The position numbers and the translations under genes are program-made. Positions 34,470 through 42,815 of a DNA stretch of 64,000 nt are shown here, piece after piece; the first letter of the stretch is position 1, and every line of letters starts with the position of its first letter. The notes beneath the pieces are model-generated. The model was not told the DNA's origin. It worked only from the letters and a program-made list of their open reading frames with translations, and searched no databases. This DNA comes from DASPUH01 sp964518505 (GTDB taxonomy: Bacteria > Chloroflexota > Limnocylindria > Limnocylindrales > CSP1-4), in contig CAZFGT010000004.1 of NCBI GenBank assembly GCA_964518505.1, positions 43,498-107,497 on the forward strand, in the 5' to 3' direction.

Positions 34470-35244
34470 TCGGCTGTGCCTCCATCGATGCGCGTGCCGA
34501 CATGTTCCCCCAGGGCCACCCGGCTGATGTTGCCGGCCCGATGCAGGTCGAAGACGACGATCGGCAGGCCGTTCTCCATACACAGCGAGACGGCCGTGGC
34601 ATCCAGGACCTGCAGGCGGTCCTGGAGCACATCGCTGAACGTCAGGTGCTCATGGCGGATCGCGTCGGGGTGGGTCAGCGGATCGGCGTCGTAGACCCCG
34701 TCGACCTTGGTCGCCTTGAGCATGACCTCAGCGCCGATCTCCACCGCCCGCAGCGCCGCTGCGGTGTCGGTCGTGAAGTACGGGTTGCCCGTGCCGGCGG
34801 CGAAGATGACGACGCGGCCCTTCTCCAGGTGCCGCACCGCGCGCCGCCGGATGTACGGCTCGGCCACCTCGTTCATGGCGATGGCCGACATGACGCGCGT
34901 CTGCACGCCCGCCTTCTCCAGCGCATCCTGCAGCGCCAGGCCGTTCATGACGGTCGCCAGCATGCCCATGTAGTCGCCCGTGGCCCGGTCCATGCCGCGC
35001 GCCGCGGCGGCCATGCCGCGGAAGATATTGCCGCCGCCGACCACCACGGCGACCTCCACGCCCGCCGCCTGCACATCGCCGATCTGCTTGGCGATGAAGC
35101 TCGTGACGGCCGGGTCGACCCCGTACTGGCGGTCGCCCAGGAGCGCCTCGCCCGAGATCTTGAGCAGGATACGGCTGTAGCGCAGCGCGCCCGCCTTGCC
35201 CGTGACGCGCGGGGCGCCCGCGATGACGCCGGTCGGGGCGTCGC

Positions 35245-35248
<4 letters not shown>
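34466..35248 (-). CDS. pyrH: Uridylate kinase
   Basis: A 260-residue amino-acid-kinase-fold enzyme that phosphorylates UMP to UDP. Recognisable parts are RILLKISGEALLG, VAVVVGGGNIFRG, ATVMNGLALQDALE and VIFAAGTGNPYFTTDTAAALRA in part. The GTG at 35248 overlaps tsf (GTGA). The N-terminal 24 residues before the core are not conserved. Confidence 0.95.
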
Positions 35249-35853
<605 letters not shown>

Positions 35854-35907
35854 GCGGGTGTGATCCTCAGGGTCGCGCGGTGGCGTGGGCGGTTCGTCGC
35901 ATGGGGC

Positions 35908-36843
35908 TCAGGCGACCGGGGCGTCGGCCTCGTCCACCTCTTCGGGCGGCACGTCGACCGGGCGGTGCGGGCGGGCGTCCGGCGCACGGCCGTGGACGGG
36001 CAGCAGGGCCTCCTCGTCCTCTTCCGCGTCCGGGGCGAAGGAAAGCGACTGACCAGCGGCAAGCTGCGCCAGCAGCGCGTCACTCGCCTCGGAGGGCGCC
36101 TCCTCCGCGCGTTCCTCGTAGAGGTCCTCTTCCACCACCTCGGTCTCGGCGCGGGCAGCCCGCTCACGGGAGCCCTCCTCGGCCGCGTCGGCGACGAGCG
36201 TGCACAGGAGGCGGATGGCCCGGATGGCGTCGTCGTTGGCGGGGATGATGTAGTCCAGGAGGTCCGGGTCCACGTTGGTGTCACCGGTGCCGATGACCGG
36301 GATCTCCAGCTTGCGTGCCTCGACGACGGCGATGTGCTCGCGGTGCGGGTCGATGACGAAGAGCGCCCCCGGCACGCGCTTCATGCGGCGCATGCCGCCC
36401 AGGGTGCGCTGGAGGCGGGTCATCTCGTCGGTGAGCTTGGAGGCCTCCTTCTTGGAGAGCCGCTCGAAGTCACCGTTGGCCTGCCGCGCCTCGAGCTGAT
36501 CGAGCAGGGCGAGGCGCTTGCGGATGGTCACGAAGTTGGTGAGCATGCCGCCGAGCCAACGCTGGTTGACGTAGGGCTGGCCGGCGCGCGTGGCCTCGTC
36601 GGCGATCGGCTCCTGGGCCTGCTTCTTGGTGCCCACGAAGAGGATCGAGTCGCCGTGGGCGACCGTCTCGCGAGCGAAGGCGAGGGCCGTATCGAGACGC
36701 TTGACGGTCTGCGCCAGGTCGATGATGTGGATGCCGTTGCGCTCGGCGAAGATGAACGGCTTCATCTTCGGGTTCCAGCGGCGGGTCTGGTGGCCGAAGT
36801 GGACGCCGGCCTCCAGCAGCTGGCGCATCGAGACAGAGGACAT
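35908..36843 (-). CDS. rpsB: 30S ribosomal protein S2
   Basis: A 311-residue small-subunit protein. The conserved core is MRQLLEAGVHFGHQTRRWNP, FAERNGIHIIDLAQT, VGTKKQAQEPIADEA, YVNQRWLGGMLTN and GTGDTNVDPDLLDYIIPANDD. A C-terminal tail of about 80 residues is very acidic and Ala-rich and is absent from E. coli S2. AGGAGG precedes the ATG. A leader of about 160 bases lies between the predicted promoter and the gene. Confidence 0.96.
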   Translation of the reverse strand: MSSVSMRQLLEAGVHFGHQTRRWNPKMKPFIFAERNGIHIIDLAQTVKRLDTALAFARETVAHGDSILFVGTKKQAQEPIADEATRAGQPYVNQRWLGGMLTNFVTIRKRLALLDQLEARQANGDFERLSKKEASKLTDEMTRLQRTLGGMRRMKRVPGALFVIDPHREHIAVVEARKLEIPVIGTGDTNVDPDLLDYIIPANDDAIRAIRLLCTLVADAAEEGSRERAARAETEVVEEDLYEERAEEAPSEASDALLAQLAAGQSLSFAPDAEEDEEALLPVHGRAPDARPHRPVDVPPEEVDEADAPVA

Positions 36844-37005
36844 GGGGTGGAGCGCCTCCTGACCGGGTTGTGACCTCCGCGCGCCTCGTGATCGCGGACC
36901 GGGGCCCTTCCTGAGGCTTCCGGCACCCCCGCGGGAGCGACGCGCGTGCGTGATCGACCGCTGCCACGCACCGTGGCGGGGGTCGTGGTCGCCCTGCGGC
37001 GGCCG
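36844..37005 (-). other. Long GC-rich leader of rpsB
   Basis: About 160 bases separate the predicted rpsB transcription start from the ATG. Several GC-rich inverted repeats could fold here. In E. coli, S2 represses its own operon through the leader; a similar role is possible, but I could not match this leader to a described motif. Confidence 0.3.
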
Positions 37006-37011
37006 GGCCGC

Positions 37012-37020
37012 AGTCTAGCA
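37012..37020 (-). promoter_or_regulatory. Extended -10 promoter of rpsB-tsf operon
   Basis: Minus-strand TGCTAGACT, inside the 17-base block GCCTGTGCTAGACTGCG that is identical upstream of rpsO. No -35 match is seen. Transcription would begin near 37005. Confidence 0.6.
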
Positions 37021-37086
37021 CAGGCCCCTGCCCGGCCCGGCCCTGGAGTGGACGCCGGTGGCCTGTGCCGGCGATGAACACCCGAT

Positions 37087-37233
37087 GTTCATTGCAAGGA
37101 CGGCACGGACCGCCTTGGCCGGCTCGAGCCCCCGCCTCCGCCGTGCCGAACGTGGGACGCACGATACGGGCGCCGAGCGGGCTCGATCCGCCCGTTGGGC
37201 GGACAAGCGCACCAGTGCGTCCCCGTTGTGAAC
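37087..37233. repeat. Imperfect inverted-repeat element between rpsB and yraN
   Basis: The left end GTTCATTGCAAGGACGGCAC (37087-37106) resembles, in inverted orientation, the right end GTGCGTCCCCGTTGTGAAC (37215-37233). Inside, AACGTGGGACGCAC (37149-37162) pairs better with the same right arm, and a TGAACA/TGTTCA hairpin (37075-37091) abuts the left. It occupies the 419-base gap with the rpsB promoter and leader. No gene is seen. Confidence 0.35.
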
Positions 37234-37262
37234 GCCTGGCGCACAGCCGGGCGCCGACACGC

Positions 37263-37679
37263 TTACGGGGGCAGCACCGCGCGCATATGTCGGATCCGAG
37301 GGCCCCTGGACGGCGGGTCGCCGACGGCGACGTCCAACTCCACCGCGACGAGATCGACACGCCACGACAGCGGGGGCAGCCGGGTCCCGTCCGGCAGCCG
37401 ACCGACCCGGCGCAGGGCACCCATGGCCCGGTAGCAGTGCATCACCTTGGCCTGGTCGACGCTGGCCTCGGGCGGGCCGAAACGGGTCGACGACCGGCTG
37501 CGGACCTCCACCGCGACGAAGGTCGCCGGTGGGCCCGGATCGAGGGCCACGATATCCACCTCGTCTCGGCCCACGCGGACCTGGCGGCCCAGGATCCGCC
37601 AGCCGAGTCCTGTCAGGTAATGCGCCGCGGCGCTCTCGCCCAGGCCACCGTGCACCTGCCGGACGGTCGCTCGAGCCAC
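37263..37679 (-). CDS. YraN-family (UPF0102) nuclease-fold protein
   Basis: A protein of about 138 residues with the Holliday-resolvase-like fold of YraN. It has GESAAAHYLTGLGWRILGRQVR, then the metal-site pattern DEVDIVALD and VAVEVRSRSS, corresponding to the E-D-EVK triad. The gene lies just after rnhB, as in many bacteria. The start is uncertain: GTG 37679 and GTG 37664 both fit, and neither has a good ribosome-binding site. The cellular role of the family is not settled. Confidence 0.82.
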   Translation of the reverse strand: MARATVRQVHGGLGESAAAHYLTGLGWRILGRQVRVGRDEVDIVALDPGPPATFVAVEVRSRSSTRFGPPEASVDQAKVMHCYRAMGALRRVGRLPDGTRLPPLSWRVDLVAVELDVAVGDPPSRGPRIRHMRAVLPP

Positions 37680-37713
37680 CGCCGCAGGATGACGACCGTT
37701 GCTTGGCGCGCGC

Positions 37714-38451
37714 TTATCCGGCGGGCCACAGCTCCGTCTGCTCGGCCGCCGGAGCATCGATGCAGGTGCCGAACGTCCGTCGGTGGATGGGGGTGATCCC
37801 CAGGCTCTCGATGGCCGCGCGGTGTTCGGGCGCGGCATAGCCCTTGTGCTCGGCGAAGCCATAGCCCGGGTAGCGCTCGTCGTAGGCCACCATCAGGGCG
37901 TCGCGATAGACCTTGGCCACGACCGAGGCGGCCGCCACGGACAGACAACGCCGGTCAGCGTCGATGAGGACCCGCTGCGGCAGCCCGATGTCGGGCAGGT
38001 GGAGCGAGTCGGTGATGAGGGCGTCCGGGCGCACCGGCAGGCGGGCCGCGGCGAGCATCGAGGCCAGCAGGGTCGCCTGGAGGATGTTGATGCGGTCGAT
38101 CAGCGAGGCCTCGACGCTCGCCACGGCCCACGCGATGGCGCCGTCGCGGATGCACGCGGCGAGCCGTTCGCGCTCGGGAGCGTCGAGCATCTTCGAGTCA
38201 CGCAGGCCGGGGCACGTCCAGCCGGGCCGCAGGATCACCGCGCCGGCCACGACCGGACCGGCCAGGCACCCGCGACCGACCTCGTCGATGCCCGCCACCA
38301 GCCGCAGGCCTGACTGCCGCAGGGCGTCCTCTTCGAGATCGTCGGGGTCCAGCTGAAGGCGCAGGCCGGCCGGGACGGTGGCGCGGCCGCCAGCAGAGTA
38401 GAAGGTCGGGAAGGAGTCGCGGTGGGGGACGGGCTTCCGGACGGTGGCCAC
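37714..38451 (-). CDS. rnhB: Ribonuclease HII
   Basis: A 245-residue enzyme that cuts RNA in RNA-DNA hybrids and removes misincorporated ribonucleotides. The catalytic carboxylates are in AGIDEVGRGCLAGPVVAGAV (DEVGRG), LRDSKML, and VAAASVVAKVYRD with a following YPGYGFAEHKGY. The first 45 residues are an unconserved extension. It lies 14 nt after rplS. Confidence 0.94.
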   Translation of the reverse strand: MATVRKPVPHRDSFPTFYSAGGRATVPAGLRLQLDPDDLEEDALRQSGLRLVAGIDEVGRGCLAGPVVAGAVILRPGWTCPGLRDSKMLDAPERERLAACIRDGAIAWAVASVEASLIDRINILQATLLASMLAAARLPVRPDALITDSLHLPDIGLPQRVLIDADRRCLSVAAASVVAKVYRDALMVAYDERYPGYGFAEHKGYAAPEHRAAIESLGITPIHRRTFGTCIDAPAAEQTELWPAG

Positions 38452-38465
38452 GCCCTCCCCTGCCG

Positions 38466-38813
38466 TCAGCTCGGGCGGCGCTCGCGCAGGGTGGCGGCCT
38501 TGCCCACCCGCTTGCGCAGGAAATAGAGCTGCTGGCGGCGGGCGACGCCGTGCCGCACGACCTCGACTTTCTCGATGCGCGGTGAGTTGATCTTGAAGGT
38601 GCGCTCCACGCCCACGCCGCTCCGCACTGCGCGCACGGTCATGGAGCGGGTGATCCCCCCGCCGCGCAGGCGCATGACGGTGCCTTCGAAGACCTGGATG
38701 CGCTCGCGGTTACCTTCCACGACCTTGGCCGACACACGCACGGTGTCACCCGACGCGAGCTCGGGCAGGTCGGTGCGGATCTGGTCGGCGGTGACGTCGT
38801 CGAGGAGGCTCAT
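38466..38813 (-). CDS. rplS: 50S ribosomal protein L19
   Basis: A 115-residue large-subunit protein at the subunit interface. It has LASGDTVRVSAKVVEGNRERIQVFEGTVM in part, GGGITRSMTVRAV and the C-terminal RRQQLYFLRKRVGKAATLRE. The ATG at 38813 fits the family length. It is separated from trmD by the ECF sigma cassette and has its own extended -10 promoter. Confidence 0.95.
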   Translation of the reverse strand: MSLLDDVTADQIRTDLPELASGDTVRVSAKVVEGNRERIQVFEGTVMRLRGGGITRSMTVRAVRSGVGVERTFKINSPRIEKVEVVRHGVARRQQLYFLRKRVGKAATLRERRPS

Positions 38814-38860
38814 GGGCAGGGCACACTCTGATGAGATGTATCGGTGGGGTGCGGCTGGCG

Positions 38861-38869
38861 AGTATAGCA
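38861..38869 (-). promoter_or_regulatory. Extended -10 promoter of rplS
   Basis: Minus-strand TGCTATACT lies in the 68-base gap between the putative anti-sigma gene and rplS, about 48 bases before the ATG. It would restore expression of rplS-rnhB independently of the inserted sigma cassette. Confidence 0.6.
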
Positions 38870-38881
38870 AGGGACCGTCGG

Positions 38882-39973
38882 TCAGGGCTGGTGGTAGGGC
38901 ACTTCGACCAGCGAGATCTGCCCGCCGACGTCGGCGATGTCGAAGGCCACGACCACATGGGGCGACGCGCCGCCACTGTCGCCGATGACGCCGCCCAGCC
39001 ATGTCCCACCGGACGGCGGTGGGCATGGCGCCGGCGTTGGAGCGTCCGACGCGAACCCAGGGCAGCCAACGAGCAGCTGGCCGGCGACGCCGAGCCCGCC
39101 TACCGTCGCCTGGCGCTCACCCAGCGTCGCGGTCGCCAGGTCAAGCACCTGGTCGCAGAGCGTCCACGACAGCTGGGCACAACCCACGCCGGGGTCATAG
39201 GCCGGGGCGACCCCCTGGGCGGCCCGGGTCACCGCGCCAGCAGCGACGGTGAAGGTGACCGAGGGGCCGCTCGTCACCAGGGTCCCGTTCGTGGCGGTAG
39301 GCCCGCGGTCCTCCATCACGAAGGTTCCGGCCCCCGCGTTCGACCGCAAAGCGACAAGGCACTCGGAGACAGGATGGATGGGAGCGGGTGTCGTGTTCGG
39401 TGGGCGCGCGCTGCCGCCGACGTGCGCCGCCGTGTATAGCGTCCGGGCCAGGCTACCGAGGCAGAATGACGGGTCACCGTCGATCTGGGCCCGGGAGATG
39501 GCCGCCCAGACACCGGGGTCCGGGCCCTCGTTCTGGGTGGATGGCGCGACCGGGATCGTCCGCCAGTCCCGCATCAAGGTCAGGCTGCACAGCTGGCGCA
39601 GCCATTCGTCCGCGAGGAAGGCGCAGTCGGCAGGCGTGGAGACCGTGCGCGGACCCTCGAGAGGGGTCCCGGTGCCTCCCGACTGGGCGATCACATACGG
39701 CGCGTAGCCGTTGCCGGAGGGCGTCGCTGACGGGGTCGGCGCGGGCGAGCTCGGCGTGGTCGGCGGTCCCGACACCACGCCCAGCCAGAACGCGGCGGTC
39801 AGGAGCAGGGCGACCCCGACCGTGGCCGCGAGCAGGCTCGCCGACCGCCACCACGGTCGACGGGAGGCTCGCTCCGGCAGGCCGGCCATGATCTGGTCCA
39901 CCAGTTCGCCGGGCATGGACGACGCGGGTCCCTCGTGGCGCATCGCTGCCCCGACCCGCTCCTCGAGGTTCAT
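38882..39973 (-). CDS. Membrane protein coupled to an ECF sigma factor (putative anti-sigma)
   Basis: A 363-residue protein with a 43-residue charged cytoplasmic start, one transmembrane helix (about 45-67) and a roughly 290-residue exported part rich in Pro, Thr and Ala with several Cys. It overlaps the ECF sigma gene by 4 nt (ATGA). Gene order and topology are those of an anti-sigma factor, but the zinc motif HxxxCxxC is absent and no known sensor domain is recognised. The exported region may sense an envelope signal. Confidence 0.6.
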   Translation of the reverse strand: MNLEERVGAAMRHEGPASSMPGELVDQIMAGLPERASRRPWWRSASLLAATVGVALLLTAAFWLGVVSGPPTTPSSPAPTPSATPSGNGYAPYVIAQSGGTGTPLEGPRTVSTPADCAFLADEWLRQLCSLTLMRDWRTIPVAPSTQNEGPDPGVWAAISRAQIDGDPSFCLGSLARTLYTAAHVGGSARPPNTTPAPIHPVSECLVALRSNAGAGTFVMEDRGPTATNGTLVTSGPSVTFTVAAGAVTRAAQGVAPAYDPGVGCAQLSWTLCDQVLDLATATLGERQATVGGLGVAGQLLVGCPGFASDAPTPAPCPPPSGGTWLGGVIGDSGGASPHVVVAFDIADVGGQISLVEVPYHQP

Positions 39974-40494
39974 GACGCTGCCTCGAGCGCGGTGCCCACG
40001 CGGGCGAGCACGCGGTGCAAGCGAGATTTGGCGGTCCCGATGGGGATCTTCATGGCGTCGGCGACGCCCTGGACATCAAGGTCCTCGCCGAAGCGGAGGA
40101 CGAGCAGCGCTCGATCAGCCGCGGAAAGGTCGACGAGCGCTCGCCGCACCCGGTCCTCGTCTGCCACCCGAGCCTCGCTGTCATCGGCACCCGGCGCGTC
40201 CTGCTCAACGAGCGCGACCTCGCGGACTCGATGGGGTCGCCGGGCGCGATCCAGGGCTGCGTGCACGACCAGGCGGCGGAACCAGGCCGGCCAACGATCG
40301 ACGGACCGGAGGTCGGGCAGGTCCAGCCAGGCCCGCAGGAAGGCATCCTGCACGGCATCCTCGCCATCGGGCACCGAGTGCAGGATGGCAGTCGCCAGGC
40401 GCAGGGCGGCGGGGCCCTCCTCCTCGACGAGTGAGCGAAACGCCTCCCGGTCACCCGCCTGCGCCGCCATGACCAGCCCCTCGCGCATCGGCAT
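39970..40494 (-). CDS. RNA polymerase sigma factor, ECF
   Basis: An ECF sigma factor of up to 174 residues. Region 2 contains DGEDAVQDAFLRAWLDLPDLR and WFRRLVVHAALDRARR; region 4 contains LSAADRALLVLRFGEDLDVQGVADAMKIPIGTAKSRLHR in part. An ATG at 40470 (MAAQAGDREAF) with GAGGGG upstream is an equally good start. An ECF-like promoter lies immediately upstream, so autoregulation is likely. The cassette with its membrane partner lies between trmD and rplS, where most genomes have no gene. Confidence 0.9.
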   Translation of the reverse strand: MPMREGLVMAAQAGDREAFRSLVEEEGPAALRLATAILHSVPDGEDAVQDAFLRAWLDLPDLRSVDRWPAWFRRLVVHAALDRARRPHRVREVALVEQDAPGADDSEARVADEDRVRRALVDLSAADRALLVLRFGEDLDVQGVADAMKIPIGTAKSRLHRVLARVGTALEAAS

Positions 40495-40502
40495 CCCATC
40501 GA

Positions 40503-40532
40503 GTATGGCGAGCCAGGGGCTGAAAACGTTCC
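40503..40532 (-). promoter_or_regulatory. Possible ECF promoter of the trmD-side sigma gene
   Basis: Minus-strand GGAACGTTTTCA (40532-40521) is a typical ECF -35 (GGAAC followed by a T run). A -10 could be CGCCATAC (40510-40503). Transcription would then start almost at the first ATG, which favours initiation at 40470. The -10 assignment is weak. Confidence 0.4.
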
Positions 40533-40547
40533 CTTGGGTCGGTACTG

Positions 40548-41219
40548 CTACTCCCTGAGCAGATCCGGACGCGCCCGCTCGGTCCGGGCCCGCGCCTGTT
40601 CGCGCCGCCAGCGGTCGACCGCGCCGTGATCGCCGCTGACGAGGATGTCCGGCACGCGCTGGCCCTCGAACTCCGGCGGGCGCGTGTACTGCGGGTACTC
40701 CAGGAGGCCCTCGGCGAATGACTCCTCCACCGGGGACGCGGCGTCGATGGCGCCCGGCAGGAGCCGGATCAGGGCGTCGGCCACGACCATGGCCGGCAGG
40801 TCGCCGCCGGAGAGGACGAAGTCGCCGATCGACAGCTCCAGGTCCACCAGCCCTCGGACACGCTCGTCGACGCCCTCATACCGGGGGCAGACCAGGATGA
40901 GGTGCGTCGCAGTGGCCAATTCGCGGGCGCGCGCCTGGCGGAACGGCTCGCCGCCCGGGTCGAAGAGGATCGCCGTGCTGCGTGGGGTGCGGAGCACCTT
41001 GAGGGCCGCGGCGATCGGTTCGGGACGCAGGACCATGCCCGCGCCGCCCCCGTACGGGTAGTCGTCCACCGACCGATGGCGGCCGAGGCCCCATTCGCGC
41101 AGGTCATGCGCCTGAAGCTCGACCAGCCCCTGCTCGAGCGCCCGGCCCACGATGCTCGCGCCGAGCGGCCCCGGGTAGAGCTCCGGGAAGAGCGTGATGA
41201 TGTCGATGCGGAGGGTCAT
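40548..41219 (-). CDS. trmD: tRNA (guanine-N1)-methyltransferase
   Basis: A 223-residue SPOUT methyltransferase that makes m1G37 in tRNA and so protects the reading frame. It shows MTLRIDIITLFPELYPG, HRSVDDYPYGGGAGMVLRPEP in part, ILFDPGGEPFRQ, LVCPRYEGVDERVR and IGDFVLSGGDLPAMVVADA. The knot residues for SAM binding are present. It lies downstream of rimM across a 429-base gap that holds two inverted-repeat elements. Confidence 0.95.
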   Translation of the reverse strand: MTLRIDIITLFPELYPGPLGASIVGRALEQGLVELQAHDLREWGLGRHRSVDDYPYGGGAGMVLRPEPIAAALKVLRTPRSTAILFDPGGEPFRQARARELATATHLILVCPRYEGVDERVRGLVDLELSIGDFVLSGGDLPAMVVADALIRLLPGAIDAASPVEESFAEGLLEYPQYTRPPEFEGQRVPDILVSGDHGAVDRWRREQARARTERARPDLLRE

Positions 41220-41302
41220 GCTCGCATCGTAGTCGGCTCGGGCGCGCGCCAACCGTGAGGTCGGCCTGGCGGCCCGGCCGTCCCACGTCTCACCAGCCTG
41301 AC

Positions 41303-41398
41303 TGGTGGTATGCGCGAGATCCGTCCGGAAGAGGGCCTTGACGGCCTGTTTCGAGCGTGCCGCGAGCCCCGAGCGCCTCCCACTTGCGCATACCACCA
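41303..41398. repeat. Inverted-repeat element with perfect 13-bp ends
   Basis: TGGTGGTATGCGC (41303-41315) and GCGCATACCACCA (41386-41398) are perfect inverted repeats bounding 96 bp just upstream of trmD. No gene lies inside. The arm core GGTGGTA recurs in the element downstream of proS (26482-26628). It may be a miniature transposable element or a stable RNA hairpin. Confidence 0.55.
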
Positions 41399-41462
41399 AC
41401 CCTGATGGGGCGCAGGGGAAAGCGTTCGGCGAGGCGGGCACAGCGGAGAGCACCTGGAGGGG

Positions 41463-41612
41463 CCACATCAAAGGTGGCTAACGGCGAAGATCGAGGCGAT
41501 CCGATGCCTTCACGGGCATGTTCGTCGCCGCAGCTGACGCCTGACGCACGAATCCGGCGTAGGAACCGGCCGGTCAGGGGCCGACCGTCGTCGATAGCCA
41601 CCCTTTGGGTGG
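41463..41612. repeat. Inverted-repeat element next to rimM
   Basis: CCACATCAAAGGTGGCTA (41463-41480) and TAGCCACCCTTTGGGTGG (41595-41612) are inverted repeats with small indels, 150 bp overall. Together with the preceding element it fills most of the rimM-trmD gap (41220-41648). I see no gene or promoter in that gap. Confidence 0.45.
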
Positions 41613-41648
41613 ACGCCGCGCTGCGCGGCCCGCCGTCCGCGCGGCCGG

Positions 41649-42284
41649 TCACTCCTCCGGTGGAGCAGGCTCGGCTGAAGCCTCTGGCCTAACCTCGGGC
41701 GCTGCCTCCGGGGGCGTTTCGGCGGGGCGGATCGCGGGCCGGCCGAGCCGGGATGAGCGTCGGCCGCGCGGCCGCCGGACCCGCAGCGGGCCCAGGTCCA
41801 GCGCGTCGGGATCCACGACGATGCGCCCGTCGCGCGGCGCGAACTCGACGACGACCGCGCGGACGAGCGGCACGAGGACCTCGCCGCGGGGGCCGCCCGT
41901 CACGACCAGGACCTCGCTGCCACCGGTGCGGAAGACGTCGGCGGCGGTGCCCAGTACCTCCCCGTCGGTGGCCGTCACGGTGGCCCCCGGCAGCTCGTGC
42001 CAGTAGACGCTGCCGTCGGGCAGTGTGGCAGGATCGCCCTCCGCCTCCAGGTAGCGGCCGACGAGCCCTTCGACCGACTCCCGGCGCGTCAGGCGGGCGA
42101 AGCGCACGAGGAGACCGGGCTTGTCGGCCTGGCTCCACATGACCGTCAGGCGGCGCGCCTCGCCCTCCAGGAGCAGGACGCTGCCCGGCGCGAAGCGCGC
42201 CTCGTCATCGGTCAGGACCTCCACCCGGACGGCACCCCCCAGGCCGTGCACCCCCCGGATGCGGCCGACCGCGAGCCGCGCCAC
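41649..42284 (-). CDS. rimM: 16S rRNA processing protein RimM
   Basis: A 211-residue 30S assembly factor that binds S19. The start is LAVGRIRGVHGLGGAVRVEVLTDDEARF in part, with YWHELPGATVTATDGEVLGTA in the PRC-barrel domain and VLVPLVRAVVVEFAPRDGRIVVD near the end in part. A C-terminal Pro/Glu/Ala tail of about 50 residues is not conserved. It lies 5 nt after the KH gene. Confidence 0.93.
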   Translation of the reverse strand: MARLAVGRIRGVHGLGGAVRVEVLTDDEARFAPGSVLLLEGEARRLTVMWSQADKPGLLVRFARLTRRESVEGLVGRYLEAEGDPATLPDGSVYWHELPGATVTATDGEVLGTAADVFRTGGSEVLVVTGGPRGEVLVPLVRAVVVEFAPRDGRIVVDPDALDLGPLRVRRPRGRRSSRLGRPAIRPAETPPEAAPEVRPEASAEPAPPEE

Positions 42285-42289
42285 GCGGG

Positions 42290-42523
42290 CTAGACGATCT
42301 CCAGGGAGATCGACTCGCCTTCGCGGGCCGACATCACCTTGAGCAGGGTGCGCATGGCCTTGGCGACGCTGCCGTTGCGGCCGATGACCTTGCCCATGTC
42401 GTCCTCGGCGACGTGCAGCTCGATGACCGTCCCCTCCTGGTCCTCCTGCACGTCCACCTGGACCGCCGCGGGGTCGTCCACGAGGGACTTGGCGATGTAC
42501 TCGACGAGTTCCCTGGCTGCCAT
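42290..42523 (-). CDS. khpA: KH-domain RNA-binding protein (KhpA type)
   Basis: A 77-residue protein made of one KH domain with the GxxG loop in GKVIGRNGSVAKAMRTLL. It starts ARELVEYIAKSLVDDP, as the family does. It always sits between rpsP and rimM in such operons and is thought to act in RNA metabolism and division control with KhpB in Gram-positive bacteria. Confidence 0.93.
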   Translation of the reverse strand: MAARELVEYIAKSLVDDPAAVQVDVQEDQEGTVIELHVAEDDMGKVIGRNGSVAKAMRTLLKVMSAREGESISLEIV

Positions 42524-42534
42524 CGACGCGTCCC

Positions 42535-42789
42535 CTACTTGGCGGTCGGCAGGATGCCGACCTTGCGGAACAGGCGCGCCACGGTGTCCGACGGCTGGGC
42601 GCCCTTGGCCAGCCAGGCCGAGGCCTTCTCGGCGTCGACCTCGATCGTCACGGGCTCCGCCCGCGGGTCGTAGTGCCCGATCGTCTCCAGCGAGCGCCCA
42701 TCGCGCGCGCTGCGGCCATCGGCCACGACGAAGCGGTAGGTGGGGTGCTTGGTCGCCCCCACGCGAGTGAGACGGATGCGTACGGCCAC
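42535..42789 (-). CDS. rpsP: 30S ribosomal protein S16
   Basis: An 84-residue small-subunit protein: MAVRIRLTRVGATKHPTYR, VVADGRSARDGRSLETIG and the end SDTVARLFRKVGIL. Canonical length. It lies 11 nt before khpA, and the DUF3352 gene lies 26 nt upstream. Confidence 0.96.
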   Translation of the reverse strand: MAVRIRLTRVGATKHPTYRFVVADGRSARDGRSLETIGHYDPRAEPVTIEVDAEKASAWLAKGAQPSDTVARLFRKVGILPTAK

Positions 42790-42815
42790 GGGTGCTGGGC
42801 TCCTCCTCTTGGCGG

